A stretch of DNA of 64,000 nucleotides, from positions 372,001-436,000 of the forward strand of contig JARFNK010000002.1 in assembly GCA_029167225.1 (NCBI GenBank). The letters are read 5' to 3'. Both the position numbers and the translations under genes were made by a program. The DNA comes from Sphingobium arseniciresistens (GTDB lineage Bacteria > Pseudomonadota > Alphaproteobacteria > Sphingomonadales > Sphingomonadaceae). Positions 25,099 through 34,296 of the stretch are shown here, piece by piece; position 1 is the stretch's first letter, and the number at the start of each line of letters is the position of its first letter. The notes under the pieces were generated by a model, which ran no database searches, was not told the origin of the DNA, and saw only the letters and a program-made list of their open reading frames with translations.

Positions 25099-28086
25099 TC
25101 AGATCTTCACGCGCAGGCCCATGCGGAACACGCGGCCCATCACGTCGTACAGAGCGCGGTTGGTCTGCGGATAGGCGGGCGTGTTGTTGCCGTTCGGGCC
25201 GTTGGCAACCAGCACGGGATCCTTGTTGAAGATATTGCGAACCGAAAGGAATACTTCCGTCTTTGCACCAGAAATGTCGAAATTATAGCTGGTGTTCATG
25301 TCGAAGAAGAACGCGCCGTCGATCTTGTTATAGTTGATGGTGCGGTAGTCGGTCGTCGATGCAGGGCAGTCGGCGGTGCAGACGACGTAATTGTTGTCGT
25401 ACACACCCGAGCTGACACCGCGTGCGATGAGCTGGACGCCGAGGCCGGACTGCAGGTCGTAACCCGCCGAGAAGCGGTAGGTCCAGTCGGGCAGGCTGCC
25501 GCTGTTCTGACCAGCGGAGTCGGTCACTGCGGCGACGCCATTGTTGGTCTTGAGGTCGATGGCGTAGCTTGCCAGCGCGCGCAGCGTGAGGTTGCCAGGG
25601 CCGACTTCCCGGCGATAACTCGCCTCGAAATCGATACCCTGCGTCTTGATGCCGACGAAGTTGAACGGGACGATTTCGATGCTGGTGATGGCGAGGCCCG
25701 GCGTCACGACACCGCGACCGCCAGTGGTCGAGATGAACGAGCAGGAGTTCGTATTGCCATCATTGTAGCACTGGTCGACCAGCTGCTGCGCCGTCAGCGA
25801 GGAGATCGCACCCTTCAGGCTGATCTTGTAATAGTCGGCCGAGAAGGCGAAGCCCGGCAGGAAGGTGGGGGTGAGTACGACGCCCGCACCATAGGTCCGT
25901 GCGACTTCCGGCTTGAGGCTGCGATTGCCGACCGTGGATTCGTTGAACTGGTCGGTGGCGATGCCATTGGGAGAGCCGGGGCGCGGCACGTTGACGGTGT
26001 TGGTACGGCCAGTGCCCGCCGCGAACAGTTCCTGCAGGTTGGGCGCACGAATGTCGCGGGAAACGGTGCCGCGCAGCTTGATGTCGGGGATGACTTGCCA
26101 GGTGAGGCCTGTCTTCCACGTCGTCACGGTGCCCGACGTCGAATAGTCGGTCGCGCGGAAGGCGCCGTTGAAATCCATGCCCTTGAAGATCGGGATGATG
26201 GTTTCGACGAAAGCTTCCTTCACATTATATTTGCCGAAGGTGGGCAGGTAGTTGCCGTAGATCCAGGTGCCGCTGGTGACGCCGTTGGTGACACGCGGCT
26301 GATAGAGCGGGTCGACAAAGCCGCTGACCGCTTCCTCGCGCCACTCGCCGCCGAATGCCAGTGAAACCGGGCCGGCGGGCAGGGAGAAGAGGTCGTTGGT
26401 TGAGAAGCTGAGCGCGCCGACCTTCTGGGTCAGCTTCTGCTCGCGGGTCGGTTGGGCGCCGTCATACATCACATAGTTGATCGCAGCGGACGATGCGCCA
26501 CCCACGCCGATGCGGTTCAACGGCACGCAGCCATTGCCCGGATTGGTGAGCGTTGAGCGGCAGACGATCGTGCCGGCGGCAATCCCGGCGGCGTTGCCTG
26601 CCGGCGCGAACACGGCGTCGGTCGCTAGCGTCATGCGGGCGAGGTTCCACGCATTGGTCAGCATTTCATGCGTCTTGGTCTTACCGTACTGGAAATAGCC
26701 GTCGTACTTCCAGTTCGATCCCAACACGCCGAATTCACCGCTGGCGCCCGCGACATAGCGGAAGACTTCGCGGGTATTGTCGCTGCCCTGCTGCCCCAGG
26801 TCCACATTGCTGGTGCCGATGGAGATCGACGTCAGGTTGTTGGCGACCATCGCTGCACGCACGGAGTCGGGCAGATAAGCGTTGTCGCGCTGAATGGCTA
26901 CGCCGGTCGTCGGCGTCTGCTGATAGTAGCTTTGGCCGCTGTAGCGGCTATAGGCGAACTGACCGTAGACTTCGATGGCCGGCGCGAATTCGTAGCTCAG
27001 GCGGCCAAAGGCGCTGCGGCGGGTTTCGGCGGGCTGGAGCGTTGCGCTGCCAGCATGTCCTTCGCTGGCGATCTTGTAGTCGCCACCGACCATCCACTGG
27101 CCGCTGGTCTGTCCAAAAGCCAATTGGTTTACGGTCGCCCGGCCGGTTGCGGGGTCGATATTGCCAAAATAGGTGCCGCGAAGCGCGCCGGAGGTGACAA
27201 GACCGCCGGGGCTGAACGTGCCCGTGCCTGCGCCAGCGGTAATCAGATATTCTGGATAGCAGGCCGTGCTGGTAGAGCTGTCGGTGCAATTTGCCGCGCG
27301 GTAGGCGGGGTTGTTGACGAGGAAATAGCCGCTGTCGTTCCAGTCGCGATCGATCGTCTGGACGCCCTTCTGGCTGAAATATTCGCCCGACAGGATGATG
27401 TGGCCGCGGCCATCGGCAAAGGTTTTGCCGCCCGTGGCCGAAATCTTGTAGTTGGGTGCGTCGCCATAGGTGGTGACGCCATGTTCGAACTCGGTGGTGA
27501 AGCCGGTGAACTTCTTGTTGAGGATGAAGTTGACGACACCCGAAACGGCGTCTGAACCATAAGCGGAAGACGCGCCGCCGGTGACGACTTCGACCCGCTC
27601 GATCAGCGCCTGCGGAAAGGTATTGACGTCCACCTGTCCGGTCGTCGTCGATGCGACCGAGCGCTGGCCGTCGAACAGGACGAGCGTGCGGTTGGCGCCC
27701 AGGTTGCGCAGGTTGACACTGTTGATGCCCGCGGCGCCGTTGGACAGCGCGCCGTTGGAGTTGGACGACGTACCCGAACCGCGCACGGCCGGCAGCGTGT
27801 TCACGAAGTCGGAGATGTTGGCCGGGGCCTCTGCCTTCAGTTCCTTGGTGCTGATGACGCTGACCGGCGTCGGGGCGTCATAGCCGTCGCGCACGATGCG
27901 CGATCCGGTGACGGTGATGTCGCCGCCGCCGTCAAGCTCCTGCGGCGTTTCCGGCAGCGACTGCCCATAGGCGGCATTGGACATGAGGCAGAGTGCGGCG
28001 ATGCCCGCGCTTGCCAATGCATGACGTTTCAGAAGCCGGATCGAAGATTGCTCCATGCCGCGTCGTGAAAAAAGATCAGCGCCCAT
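25099..28086 (-). CDS. TonB-dependent outer-membrane receptor
   Basis: The product has 995 residues from the ATG at 28086, preceded by AAGGGGG at good spacing; MEQSS at 28056 is an alternative. A signal peptide ends near AYG. A TonB-box-like segment, GGGDITVTGSRIVRDGYDAPTPVSVI, is followed by the plug with INSVNLRNLGANRTLVLFDGQR and VEVVTGGASSAYGSDAVSGVVNFIL. A large barrel follows, ending in aromatic-ended strands (YDVMGRVFRMGLRVKI). This is the Sphingomonas/Caulobacter type of receptor that lacks an FecA-like signalling extension. Its position upstream of three secreted amidohydrolases suggests that it imports their substrate. Confidence 0.92.
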   Translation of the reverse strand: MGADLFSRRGMEQSSIRLLKRHALASAGIAALCLMSNAAYGQSLPETPQELDGGGDITVTGSRIVRDGYDAPTPVSVISTKELKAEAPANISDFVNTLPAVRGSGTSSNSNGALSNGAAGINSVNLRNLGANRTLVLFDGQRSVASTTTGQVDVNTFPQALIERVEVVTGGASSAYGSDAVSGVVNFILNKKFTGFTTEFEHGVTTYGDAPNYKISATGGKTFADGRGHIILSGEYFSQKGVQTIDRDWNDSGYFLVNNPAYRAANCTDSSTSTACYPEYLITAGAGTGTFSPGGLVTSGALRGTYFGNIDPATGRATVNQLAFGQTSGQWMVGGDYKIASEGHAGSATLQPAETRRSAFGRLSYEFAPAIEVYGQFAYSRYSGQSYYQQTPTTGVAIQRDNAYLPDSVRAAMVANNLTSISIGTSNVDLGQQGSDNTREVFRYVAGASGEFGVLGSNWKYDGYFQYGKTKTHEMLTNAWNLARMTLATDAVFAPAGNAAGIAAGTIVCRSTLTNPGNGCVPLNRIGVGGASSAAINYVMYDGAQPTREQKLTQKVGALSFSTNDLFSLPAGPVSLAFGGEWREEAVSGFVDPLYQPRVTNGVTSGTWIYGNYLPTFGKYNVKEAFVETIIPIFKGMDFNGAFRATDYSTSGTVTTWKTGLTWQVIPDIKLRGTVSRDIRAPNLQELFAAGTGRTNTVNVPRPGSPNGIATDQFNESTVGNRSLKPEVARTYGAGVVLTPTFLPGFAFSADYYKISLKGAISSLTAQQLVDQCYNDGNTNSCSFISTTGGRGVVTPGLAITSIEIVPFNFVGIKTQGIDFEASYRREVGPGNLTLRALASYAIDLKTNNGVAAVTDSAGQNSGSLPDWTYRFSAGYDLQSGLGVQLIARGVSSGVYDNNYVVCTADCPASTTDYRTINYNKIDGAFFFDMNTSYNFDISGAKTEVFLSVRNIFNKDPVLVANGPNGNNTPAYPQTNRALYDVMGRVFRMGLRVKI

Positions 28087-28387
28087 TATTACCCCCTTGT
28101 TAGTTGACCTCCACCAACTCGGGCACCCTCATGCATGTCCGCCTGTATCCGGCCGTTCATGCTCTTGTGCGCGCTCGCGTTGGAAGCGAGCAGCGCTTGA
28201 AATTCGCGTTTTTGGCGCATTAGCGCCCAAATTCGGGAAGGACCGTCCATGCGCCCGGACTGCGCCTTTCCTGATTGGGGAAACGGTCGGCGGCGTAAAA
28301 TCCGCAATCCCGTTTCGTGATTTGAAGGCTATCAGAATGTTTGTTGCGGTTCTCATGATTCTGCGGCAATTATCTGCATGCTGCGGC

Positions 28388-28909
28388 GTGAATCATGCGC
28401 AGTTTTGGGAAAAAAGGAGAAAATCCATCACTGTTTCGCTGGATGCTGTCGATTTTCGAATCTTGAGCGCGCTTTCCGATGACGGACGTGCCTCGGACGT
28501 CTCCGTGGGCGAGCGGATCAACCTCTCCAGTACCGCGGTAGCCCGGCGTCGCAAGATCATGGAAGAGTATGGGATCATCTCGGCCTATAACGCCAATCTC
28601 AACATGGCGGCATTGGGCTTCAGCGGCGTGGTGGTCGTCGCAATCGAGTTGGTGTCGCAGGCGGAGAACGTGCTCAACGAGTTCGAGCAGGAAGTCGTGA
28701 AATGCCCGTCAATGTCCTATTGCGGCTTCGTATCGGGGGATACGGATTTCATCATCATCATCCATGTCCACTCGTTCAATGACTATGACCTTATCTATCG
28801 CAAGGAGCTGTCGATCCTGCCCAATGTGGCGAAGATCAGGAGCAGCTTCGTGATGCGGGAGGTCGCGCGGCGGATCAATCCGCCGATCCTGTTCGAGCGC
28901 AAAAAGTAG
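28388..28909 (+). CDS. Lrp/AsnC-family transcriptional regulator
   Basis: The product has 173 residues from the GTG at 28388; ATG codons at 28337 and 28355 are also in frame. None has a ribosome binding site. A strong AAGGAG at 28414-28419 sits 7 bases ahead of an in-frame ATC at 28427, which would yield a standard Lrp N-terminus (SLDAVDFRILSALSDDGR). The HTH continues with SVGERINLSSTAVARRRKIMEEYGII, and a RAM-like effector domain follows (VVVVAIELVSQAENVL, CGFVSGDTDFIIIIHV). The gene is divergent from the TonB receptor, so it is the likely local regulator, perhaps sensing an amino acid released by the amidohydrolases. Confidence 0.8.
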   Translation: MNHAQFWEKRRKSITVSLDAVDFRILSALSDDGRASDVSVGERINLSSTAVARRRKIMEEYGIISAYNANLNMAALGFSGVVVVAIELVSQAENVLNEFEQEVVKCPSMSYCGFVSGDTDFIIIIHVHSFNDYDLIYRKELSILPNVAKIRSSFVMREVARRINPPILFERKK

Positions 28910-29098
28910 TTGCATGGGATCGCGCCGTGATTCGGTGTCGCGGTGCTGAAAACCTGCTATAAAACTGGATTTGTTGTAGAAATCCTGCGCGGCGTCCCCA
29001 ATTTTCCGCACAGATGAGCGGAACATCCGCTGCCTTTGGTGCTAGCCTCGGGGCGCACCGCGGTCGTTCGTATCGCAGCCATCATACAGGGGTATCGC

Positions 29099-31594
29099 AT
29101 GACAGCATTTCGTATCGCGCGCGCGCGTCGCATGGCGCTCGTTCCCGCTCTGGCACTGGCTCTCGCCGCATCTTCCGCCTTGCCCGCCATCGCTATCGCG
29201 CAGACTTCGCCCGCGAAGCCGGCCGAGGGCGCGCTGCTGCCGGTCAAGGTCATCGCCAATGAAGGCAAGGTGCTGATTACGCTGCCGGCGCCGGACAAGG
29301 ATGGCTATTCCGGCCGCTTCCTTTACGCGACATCGCTTCGGACCGGCCTTGGCTCGCCCAATATGCGGCTCGACCATGGCGGCAACGGCCCCACGCAGAT
29401 GCTCGCTTTCCGCAGGCTGGGCAAGAAGGTGACGATCGTCTTCGAGCAGCCGGAATTTCGCCACACCGGCGGGTCTGCCGACGTGCAGAAGGGGGTAAGC
29501 GAGAGTTTCGCCACGTCGACCGTGTGGGCCGGCGACATCGTCTCGACCGAAGCGGGTGGCGGCCTCGTCGTCGACATCACTTCTTTCCTCACCCGCGACG
29601 TGATGGACATCGCCGGCCGCCTCAATCGCGACGGCAAGGGCTACAAGATGACCGACGGGTTGAGCCTCGTCGATCCGCAGTCGGTGAAGGTGTTCCCCGA
29701 CAATATCGAGATCGATGCGCTGCAGACCTTCCAGTCCGACGCGCCCGGCCCGGAAGTGATGGCGATGACGCCGGAACCCCGGCAGGTGAGCTTTACCGTC
29801 CACCACAGCCTGATCCGGCTGCCGGAACTCGGCTATACGCCGCGCGAGTTTGATATCCGCGCCGGCGGCTTTTCCACCCAGGTCTATGATTTCTCCCGCC
29901 CGCTGGGGCAGGATCTGGTGCATCAACTCGCCAATCGCTACCGGCTGGAAAAGGTCGATCCCTCGGCAGCTCGCTCGCGGGTCAAGAAGCCGATCATCTA
30001 CTATATCGACACCGCCGCGCCGGAACCGATCCGCCAGGCGCTGTATGACGGTGTCAAATGGTGGTCCGACGCTTTCGATGCGGCTGGCTTCATCGACGGG
30101 TTCCAGGTGAAGATGCTGCCCGAAGGCGCCGATCCGCTCGACGTGCGCTACAATGTCGTCAACTGGACGAACCGCTATACGCGCGGCTGGTCCTATGGTC
30201 AGGTGATCGCCGATCCGCGCACGGGCGAGATCGTGAAGGGCAGCGTCGTTCTGGGTTCGCTCCGCGTGCGGCAGGATATGGTGATCTTCGAAGGGCTGGC
30301 TGGCGCCACCAATACCGGCAAGGGCGGCCCGCAAGATCCGGTCGAAGCCTCGCTCGCCCGCATCCGCCAGCTCGGCGCGCATGAAGTGGGCCATGCCATT
30401 GGCTTCATGCATAATTTCGCGGCAAGCATCGAAGGGCGCGCTTCGGTGATGGACTATCCCGGACCGCTGGTGAAAGTGACGGACGGGGCGATCGACATTT
30501 CGGATGCCTATGCCTCCGGCATCGGCGAATGGGACAAGGTTGCCGTCGACTGGCTCTATGGCCAGGCCGCGCCCGGTGTCGATCCCGATGCGGATGCGAA
30601 GGCGCGCCTGGCCAGCCCCAAGGCGCTGGGGATGCGCTTCATGACCGATGTGGATGGCCGCTCGCCCGACGCGCCCAGCCCATGGACGAGCATGTGGGAC
30701 AACGGGGCCGATCCGGTTGCGGAACTGGTGCGGTTGATGGAAGTGCGGAAGGTCGCGATCGCCCGCTTCGGTCCCGGCGTGCTGCGCGCGGGTGAGCCTT
30801 TGGCCGAGATGCGGCGCAAGTTCGTGCCGGTGTGGCTGTTCCACCGCTATCAGGTCGATGCGGCGGCGAAGCTGGTCGGCGGCATCGACTATGCCTATGC
30901 GGTCGCCGGCGATGGCCGCCCCGCACCCGTGCCGGTTTCCGCCGCGGCGCAGAACGCAGCGCTGGATGCTTTGATGGCGACCCTCTCGCCCGCCAACCTT
31001 ACCGTGCCCGACGCGCTGACCCTCCAGCTGTCGTCGGGGCTTCAGGGCGCGACCAACAAGCAGTTCGAGATCGAGGTGTTCAACAATGCCGGCCCGTCGG
31101 CCTTCGATCCGCTGGTCGCCGCCGATGTCGGCGCGCAGGTGACGCTTTCGACCCTGCTGGCACCGTCGCGGCTGAGGCGATTGTTCGAGCAGCACCGTCG
31201 CGATTCGTCGATGCCCGGCGTTGAAGCGCTGCTCGATCGGCTGTTCGCGGCGAGCATCGACAACCGGACAAGTGCGGTGGCCCGCCGGATCGCCTATCGC
31301 ACCGCAATAGAGATTGCCCGCGCCGCGCGTGACAAGGGGACATCGCCCGAAGTCGCCGGCATCCTGTCGGCGCGTCTGGTCGGTCTGTCTGATCGTCTGG
31401 CGAAGCTGTCGGGCAGCAGCGAGGATGCGGTCTGGGGCACGTCGCTGGCACGGCTGCTGCGCGATGGTGACGGGCTGGAGCAGGAGCTGGCGAAGAAGCC
31501 GCGTGCGCCGGAAATCCCGCCGGGCATGCCGATCGGCGGCGCGCAGTCGGATTGGATGGAAAGCGATTGGTCCGACGGCCTGCTGCCGTCCTGA
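29099..31594 (+). CDS. Secreted zinc metalloprotease (DUF5117/DUF4953 type) with metzincin motif
   Basis: The product has 831 residues from the ATG at 29099, with a signal peptide ending near AIA-QTS. An N-terminal beta-rich DUF5117 part is followed by the catalytic domain. The zinc site reads HEVGHAIGFMH (His428, Glu429, His432, His438), which fits the metzincin pattern HExxHxxGxxH, and a Met-turn-like SVMDYPG follows. The C-terminal half is helical with no recognised motif. It lies just after the Lrp-like regulator, and its secretion and peptidase nature fit with the amidohydrolase-receptor locus, although co-regulation is only inferred. Confidence 0.85.
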   Translation: MTAFRIARARRMALVPALALALAASSALPAIAIAQTSPAKPAEGALLPVKVIANEGKVLITLPAPDKDGYSGRFLYATSLRTGLGSPNMRLDHGGNGPTQMLAFRRLGKKVTIVFEQPEFRHTGGSADVQKGVSESFATSTVWAGDIVSTEAGGGLVVDITSFLTRDVMDIAGRLNRDGKGYKMTDGLSLVDPQSVKVFPDNIEIDALQTFQSDAPGPEVMAMTPEPRQVSFTVHHSLIRLPELGYTPREFDIRAGGFSTQVYDFSRPLGQDLVHQLANRYRLEKVDPSAARSRVKKPIIYYIDTAAPEPIRQALYDGVKWWSDAFDAAGFIDGFQVKMLPEGADPLDVRYNVVNWTNRYTRGWSYGQVIADPRTGEIVKGSVVLGSLRVRQDMVIFEGLAGATNTGKGGPQDPVEASLARIRQLGAHEVGHAIGFMHNFAASIEGRASVMDYPGPLVKVTDGAIDISDAYASGIGEWDKVAVDWLYGQAAPGVDPDADAKARLASPKALGMRFMTDVDGRSPDAPSPWTSMWDNGADPVAELVRLMEVRKVAIARFGPGVLRAGEPLAEMRRKFVPVWLFHRYQVDAAAKLVGGIDYAYAVAGDGRPAPVPVSAAAQNAALDALMATLSPANLTVPDALTLQLSSGLQGATNKQFEIEVFNNAGPSAFDPLVAADVGAQVTLSTLLAPSRLRRLFEQHRRDSSMPGVEALLDRLFAASIDNRTSAVARRIAYRTAIEIARAARDKGTSPEVAGILSARLVGLSDRLAKLSGSSEDAVWGTSLARLLRDGDGLEQELAKKPRAPEIPPGMPIGGAQSDWMESDWSDGLLPS

Positions 31595-31627
31595 CCTGAG
31601 CATTGCTATGCCGGATGGCGGCGGGGG

Positions 31628-32167
31628 TCAGGCCCCGTCGTCGATCCGGCATAGCCCCTTGGCGAAACGCGCCTGCCGCTCGGCATAGCCGGCGGCGGAG
31701 ACGAGCAATCTGGCGCGTGCATCCTCGTCCAGCTCTTTGGTGGCGCGCGCGGGTGATCCCACGATCAGGCTGCCGGGCGGGAAGCTCTTGCCCTCCGTTA
31801 CCAGTGCGCCGGCGCCGACAAGGCTCCCCGCGCCGATATGGGCGCCGTTCAGCACGATCGCTCCCATGCCGATCAGCACGCCGTCCTCGACCGTGCAGCC
31901 GTGCAATATAGCGTGATGCCCGACGGTGACGTCAGCGCCCACGGTCAGCGGCTTGCCGGGGTCGGAATGCAGTATCGCGCCTTCCTGGATGTTGCTGCGG
32001 TCGCCCACGATGATCGGGGTGTTGTCCGCGCGGATGACGGCGCCGAACCAGACGCTGGCCTGCGTGCCCAGCCGCACGTCGCCGATCAGGTCGGCTGAAG
32101 TGGCGACCCAGGCGGAGCCATCGGCGGGCAGGGCAGGGCGCTGTCCTTCGAATTCATACAGCGGCAT
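31628..32167 (-). CDS. Gamma-carbonic anhydrase-like hexapeptide-repeat protein
   Basis: The product has 179 residues from the ATG at 32167. Left-handed beta-helix hexapeptide repeats run through the middle (IGDVRLG, VWFGAVIRAD, VGDRSNIQEGAIL). The three metal-binding histidines expected of the YrdA/gamma-CA group are at about 67 (ILHSDP), 84 and 89 (VGHHAILHG). Whether it hydrates CO2 or acts on acyl-CoA is uncertain; many relatives show little anhydrase activity. The frame is open well upstream, but those residues are antisense to the transaldolase gene. Confidence 0.85.
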   Translation of the reverse strand: MPLYEFEGQRPALPADGSAWVATSADLIGDVRLGTQASVWFGAVIRADNTPIIVGDRSNIQEGAILHSDPGKPLTVGADVTVGHHAILHGCTVEDGVLIGMGAIVLNGAHIGAGSLVGAGALVTEGKSFPPGSLIVGSPARATKELDEDARARLLVSAAGYAERQARFAKGLCRIDDGA

Positions 32168-32326
32168 GGTGGCATCTCTCCCTGTCTGTCCTGTTGGCGG
32201 GCGTGATAAAGCGAAAATAGGGGTAGAGACTTTCGGCATGATGGTGCAAGGGGCTCGCCATTCTCGGGAGGGCACGCATCGCGATTCCTGCCGTTCTTCG
32301 ACCTGCCGCCCTTTGAGGAATGTGCC

Positions 32327-32980
32327 ATGAAATTCTTCGTTGATACCGCCGACACCAGGGAAATCGCCGACCTGGCCGCCACCGGCCTGCTGGACGGCGT
32401 GACCACCAACCCCAGCCTGATCCACAAGTCCGGCCGCCAGTTCCTTGAAGTCGTCAAGGAAATCTGCGGGCTGACCGATGGTCCGGTGTCTGCCGAGGTC
32501 GTTGCTCTCGATCATCCCACGATGATGAAGGAAGCCGAAATCCTGAGGAAGATTGCCGACAATGTCTGCATCAAGGTGCCGCTGACCGTGGACGGTCTCA
32601 AGACCTGCAAGGCGCTTTCCTCGGAAGGCACCAAGGTCAATGTGACGCTCTGCTTCTCCGCCAATCAGGCGCTGCTGGCCGCGAAGGCCGGCGCGAGCTT
32701 CATCTCGCCCTTCGTCGGCCGTCATGACGACAATGGCTTTGACGGCATGGAACTGATCGCCGACATTCGCCTGATCTACGACAATTATGATTTCGGCACG
32801 GAAATCCTGGTCGCCAGCGTGCGTCATGGCATCCATGTGCTGGAAAGCGCCAAGATCGGCGCCGACGTGATGACCGCCCCGCCGGCCGTCATCCGCTCGC
32901 TGTTCAATCATGTGCTGACGGACAAGGGCATCGCCGCGTTCATGGACGACTGGGCGAAGACCGGCCAAACCATCGGCTGA
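32327..32980 (+). CDS. fsa: Small transaldolase, TalC/FSA type
   Basis: The product has 217 residues, the usual length for the short transaldolase group. A ribosome binding site (TTTGAGGAATG) is present. The Schiff-base lysine is Lys83 in [15 protein letters not shown] near the start, TTNPSLI, and [10 protein letters not shown] are family landmarks. It would transfer dihydroxyacetone units between sugar phosphates in the non-oxidative pentose phosphate pathway, or act as a fructose-6-phosphate aldolase; the sequence does not decide. It is divergent from the carbonic anhydrase-like gene. Confidence 0.9.
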   Translation: MKFFVDTADTREIADLAATGLLDGVTTNPSLIHKSGRQFLEVVKEICGLTDGPVSAEVVALDHPTMMKEAEILRKIADNVCIKVPLTVDGLKTCKALSSEGTKVNVTLCFSANQALLAAKAGASFISPFVGRHDDNGFDGMELIADIRLIYDNYDFGTEILVASVRHGIHVLESAKIGADVMTAPPAVIRSLFNHVLTDKGIAAFMDDWAKTGQTIG

Positions 32981-32988
32981 TCATTTAT

Positions 32989-33015
32989 CCCGCCCGATGC
33001 ACTTGCACGGGCGGG
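32989..33015 (+). terminator. Strong hairpin after the transaldolase gene
   Basis: CCCGCCCG (32989-32996) pairs with CGGGCGGG (33008-33015), and the inner TGCA...TGCA can pair too. No T-run follows, so it may pause or process the message rather than terminate by itself. Confidence 0.45.
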
Positions 33016-33109
33016 GAACCTGCCGTTCGATTGGGACGGCTAGCGCCCCTCATCAAAATGATGCGTGCGACGCTGGCAAGGCGAAGCGGGTCTGCTAAGC
33101 TGGACGCGG

Positions 33110-33868
33110 ATGACCATCGACCCGCTCATGCTCCTGCAGGCCTATGCCATCGGCGTCTTCCCGATGTCGGACGATCGCGATGCGGATGAAATCTATTGGG
33201 TGGAGCCGAAACGGCGGGCGATCCTGCCGCTCGATGGCTTCTGCCTGTCCCGCTCGCTGGCGAAGACGATCCGGCGCGACCGTTTTCGGGTCACGGCCAA
33301 TCGCGATTTTCCGGCCATTCTCGCCCTGTGCGCAGAGGCCGCCCCTGATCGTCCATCGACCTGGATCAGCCGCGACATAGAGGCGGCCTATATCGAGCTG
33401 CATCGGCTGGGTTTTGCCCACAGCATCGAATGCTGGGAGGGCGAGGAACTGGTCGGCGGGCTCTATGGCGTGTCGCTGGGCGAGGCGTTCTTTGGCGAAA
33501 GCATGGTGTCACGGCGCGCCGATGCGTCCAAGGTCGCGCTGGCATGGCTGGTCGCGCGGATGCGGACCGGCGGTTTTTCGCTGCTCGATTGCCAGTTCAT
33601 GACCGACCATCTCCGATCGCTGGGCGCGATCGAGATCGGGCAGGCCGAATATCTCGGCCTGCTGGGTCAGTCGGTTGCAGGGGTGCCGCTGGGTGCCGGG
33701 CGCGGGCTGCTTTCGGTGGGGCCGGGCGCTGCGACCTCGCTGGCGTTCGATGCGCTGGCAGCGGGGGCGGATGCAGCAGCGGCCTTGTCGCCCTTGCCGC
33801 CGATCGACAGGGTGTCGGGGCCGGTTTCTGGCCAGGACATCGCGCAGCTCTTGACCCAGACGTCATAG
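33110..33868 (+). CDS. aat: Leucyl/phenylalanyl-tRNA-protein transferase
   Basis: The product has 252 residues from the ATG at 33110. Aat adds Leu or Phe to proteins with N-terminal Arg or Lys, marking them for ClpS-ClpAP. The landmarks GVFPMSDD, WISRDIEAAYIELHRLGFAHSIECWEGEELVGGLYGVSLGEAFFGESMVS and CQFMTDHLRSLGA are all clear (quoted in part). The last 65 or so residues, after EYLGLL, are low-complexity and Ala-rich. They overlap the antisense DUF2155 gene by 202 bases. Confidence 0.92.
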   Translation: MTIDPLMLLQAYAIGVFPMSDDRDADEIYWVEPKRRAILPLDGFCLSRSLAKTIRRDRFRVTANRDFPAILALCAEAAPDRPSTWISRDIEAAYIELHRLGFAHSIECWEGEELVGGLYGVSLGEAFFGESMVSRRADASKVALAWLVARMRTGGFSLLDCQFMTDHLRSLGAIEIGQAEYLGLLGQSVAGVPLGAGRGLLSVGPGAATSLAFDALAAGADAAAALSPLPPIDRVSGPVSGQDIAQLLTQTS

Positions 33869-34296
33869 ACCGGATGCTGCACGACATTGCGGTCCGGCCG
33901 GTTCTTGAACAGCCAGCCTGAAAAATTGCGTCGCCACTTGTTGTCGGCGGGGCTGCGGACATCAAGCTGAACGAAGGCGCCGGTTTCCGGCACATTCTCC
34001 CAGGGCGCCGTCGTCTCGCAGGCGCGCAGGCGCACGATCGCATCGCCCACGCGCAGCGCTTCGCCGGGCTTCATCTTGAGGTCGGTGGTCAGGCCGTTGC
34101 GCTTGTTGAGCAGGCCGATCACGGCTTGCCGCTCCGCCATCGGCGTGCCGGGCAGGGCCGATCCGCCGCGTTGCCCGACGCTGTTGCCCTCGACGCGGAC
34201 CGGGCCGCTCTTTTCCGCTTCCGGGATCTTGCTGTCACAGGCGGACAGCAGCAGCAACGAAACCGGCAGGGCGACCCCCGCCGTCAGCCGAATCAT
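33667..34296 (-). CDS. DUF2155 domain lipoprotein
   Basis: The product has 209 residues. A lipoprotein signal ends at LLSAC (Cys20). The conserved DUF2155 core follows: LNKRNGLTTDLKMKPGE, VRLRACETTAPWE, FSGWLFKNRPDRNVVQHPVYDVWVKSC (quoted in parts). A Pro/Ala/Ser-rich tail of about 50 residues closes it. The tail and the end of the core, from about residue 143, are antisense to aat. It overlaps the upstream NDUFA12 gene by 4 bases (ATGA). The function is unknown; NDUFA12-DUF2155 neighbours are common in alphaproteobacteria. Confidence 0.88.
   Translation of the reverse strand: MIRLTAGVALPVSLLLLSACDSKIPEAEKSGPVRVEGNSVGQRGGSALPGTPMAERQAVIGLLNKRNGLTTDLKMKPGEALRVGDAIVRLRACETTAPWENVPETGAFVQLDVRSPADNKWRRNFSGWLFKNRPDRNVVQHPVYDVWVKSCAMSWPETGPDTLSIGGKGDKAAAASAPAASASNASEVAAPGPTESSPRPAPSGTPATD

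Noticed and set aside
29042-31603. Long open frame of 853 codons on the minus strand opposite the metalloprotease
   Set aside because: It is a shadow of a high-GC gene. Its translation is very rich in Arg, His, Gly and Ala with no domain, while the plus strand has a signal peptide and an intact zinc motif.
32168-32968. N-terminal extension of the carbonic anhydrase-like frame to 446 codons
   Set aside because: The extra part is antisense to the transaldolase gene, and the family N-terminus begins at the ATG at 32167.
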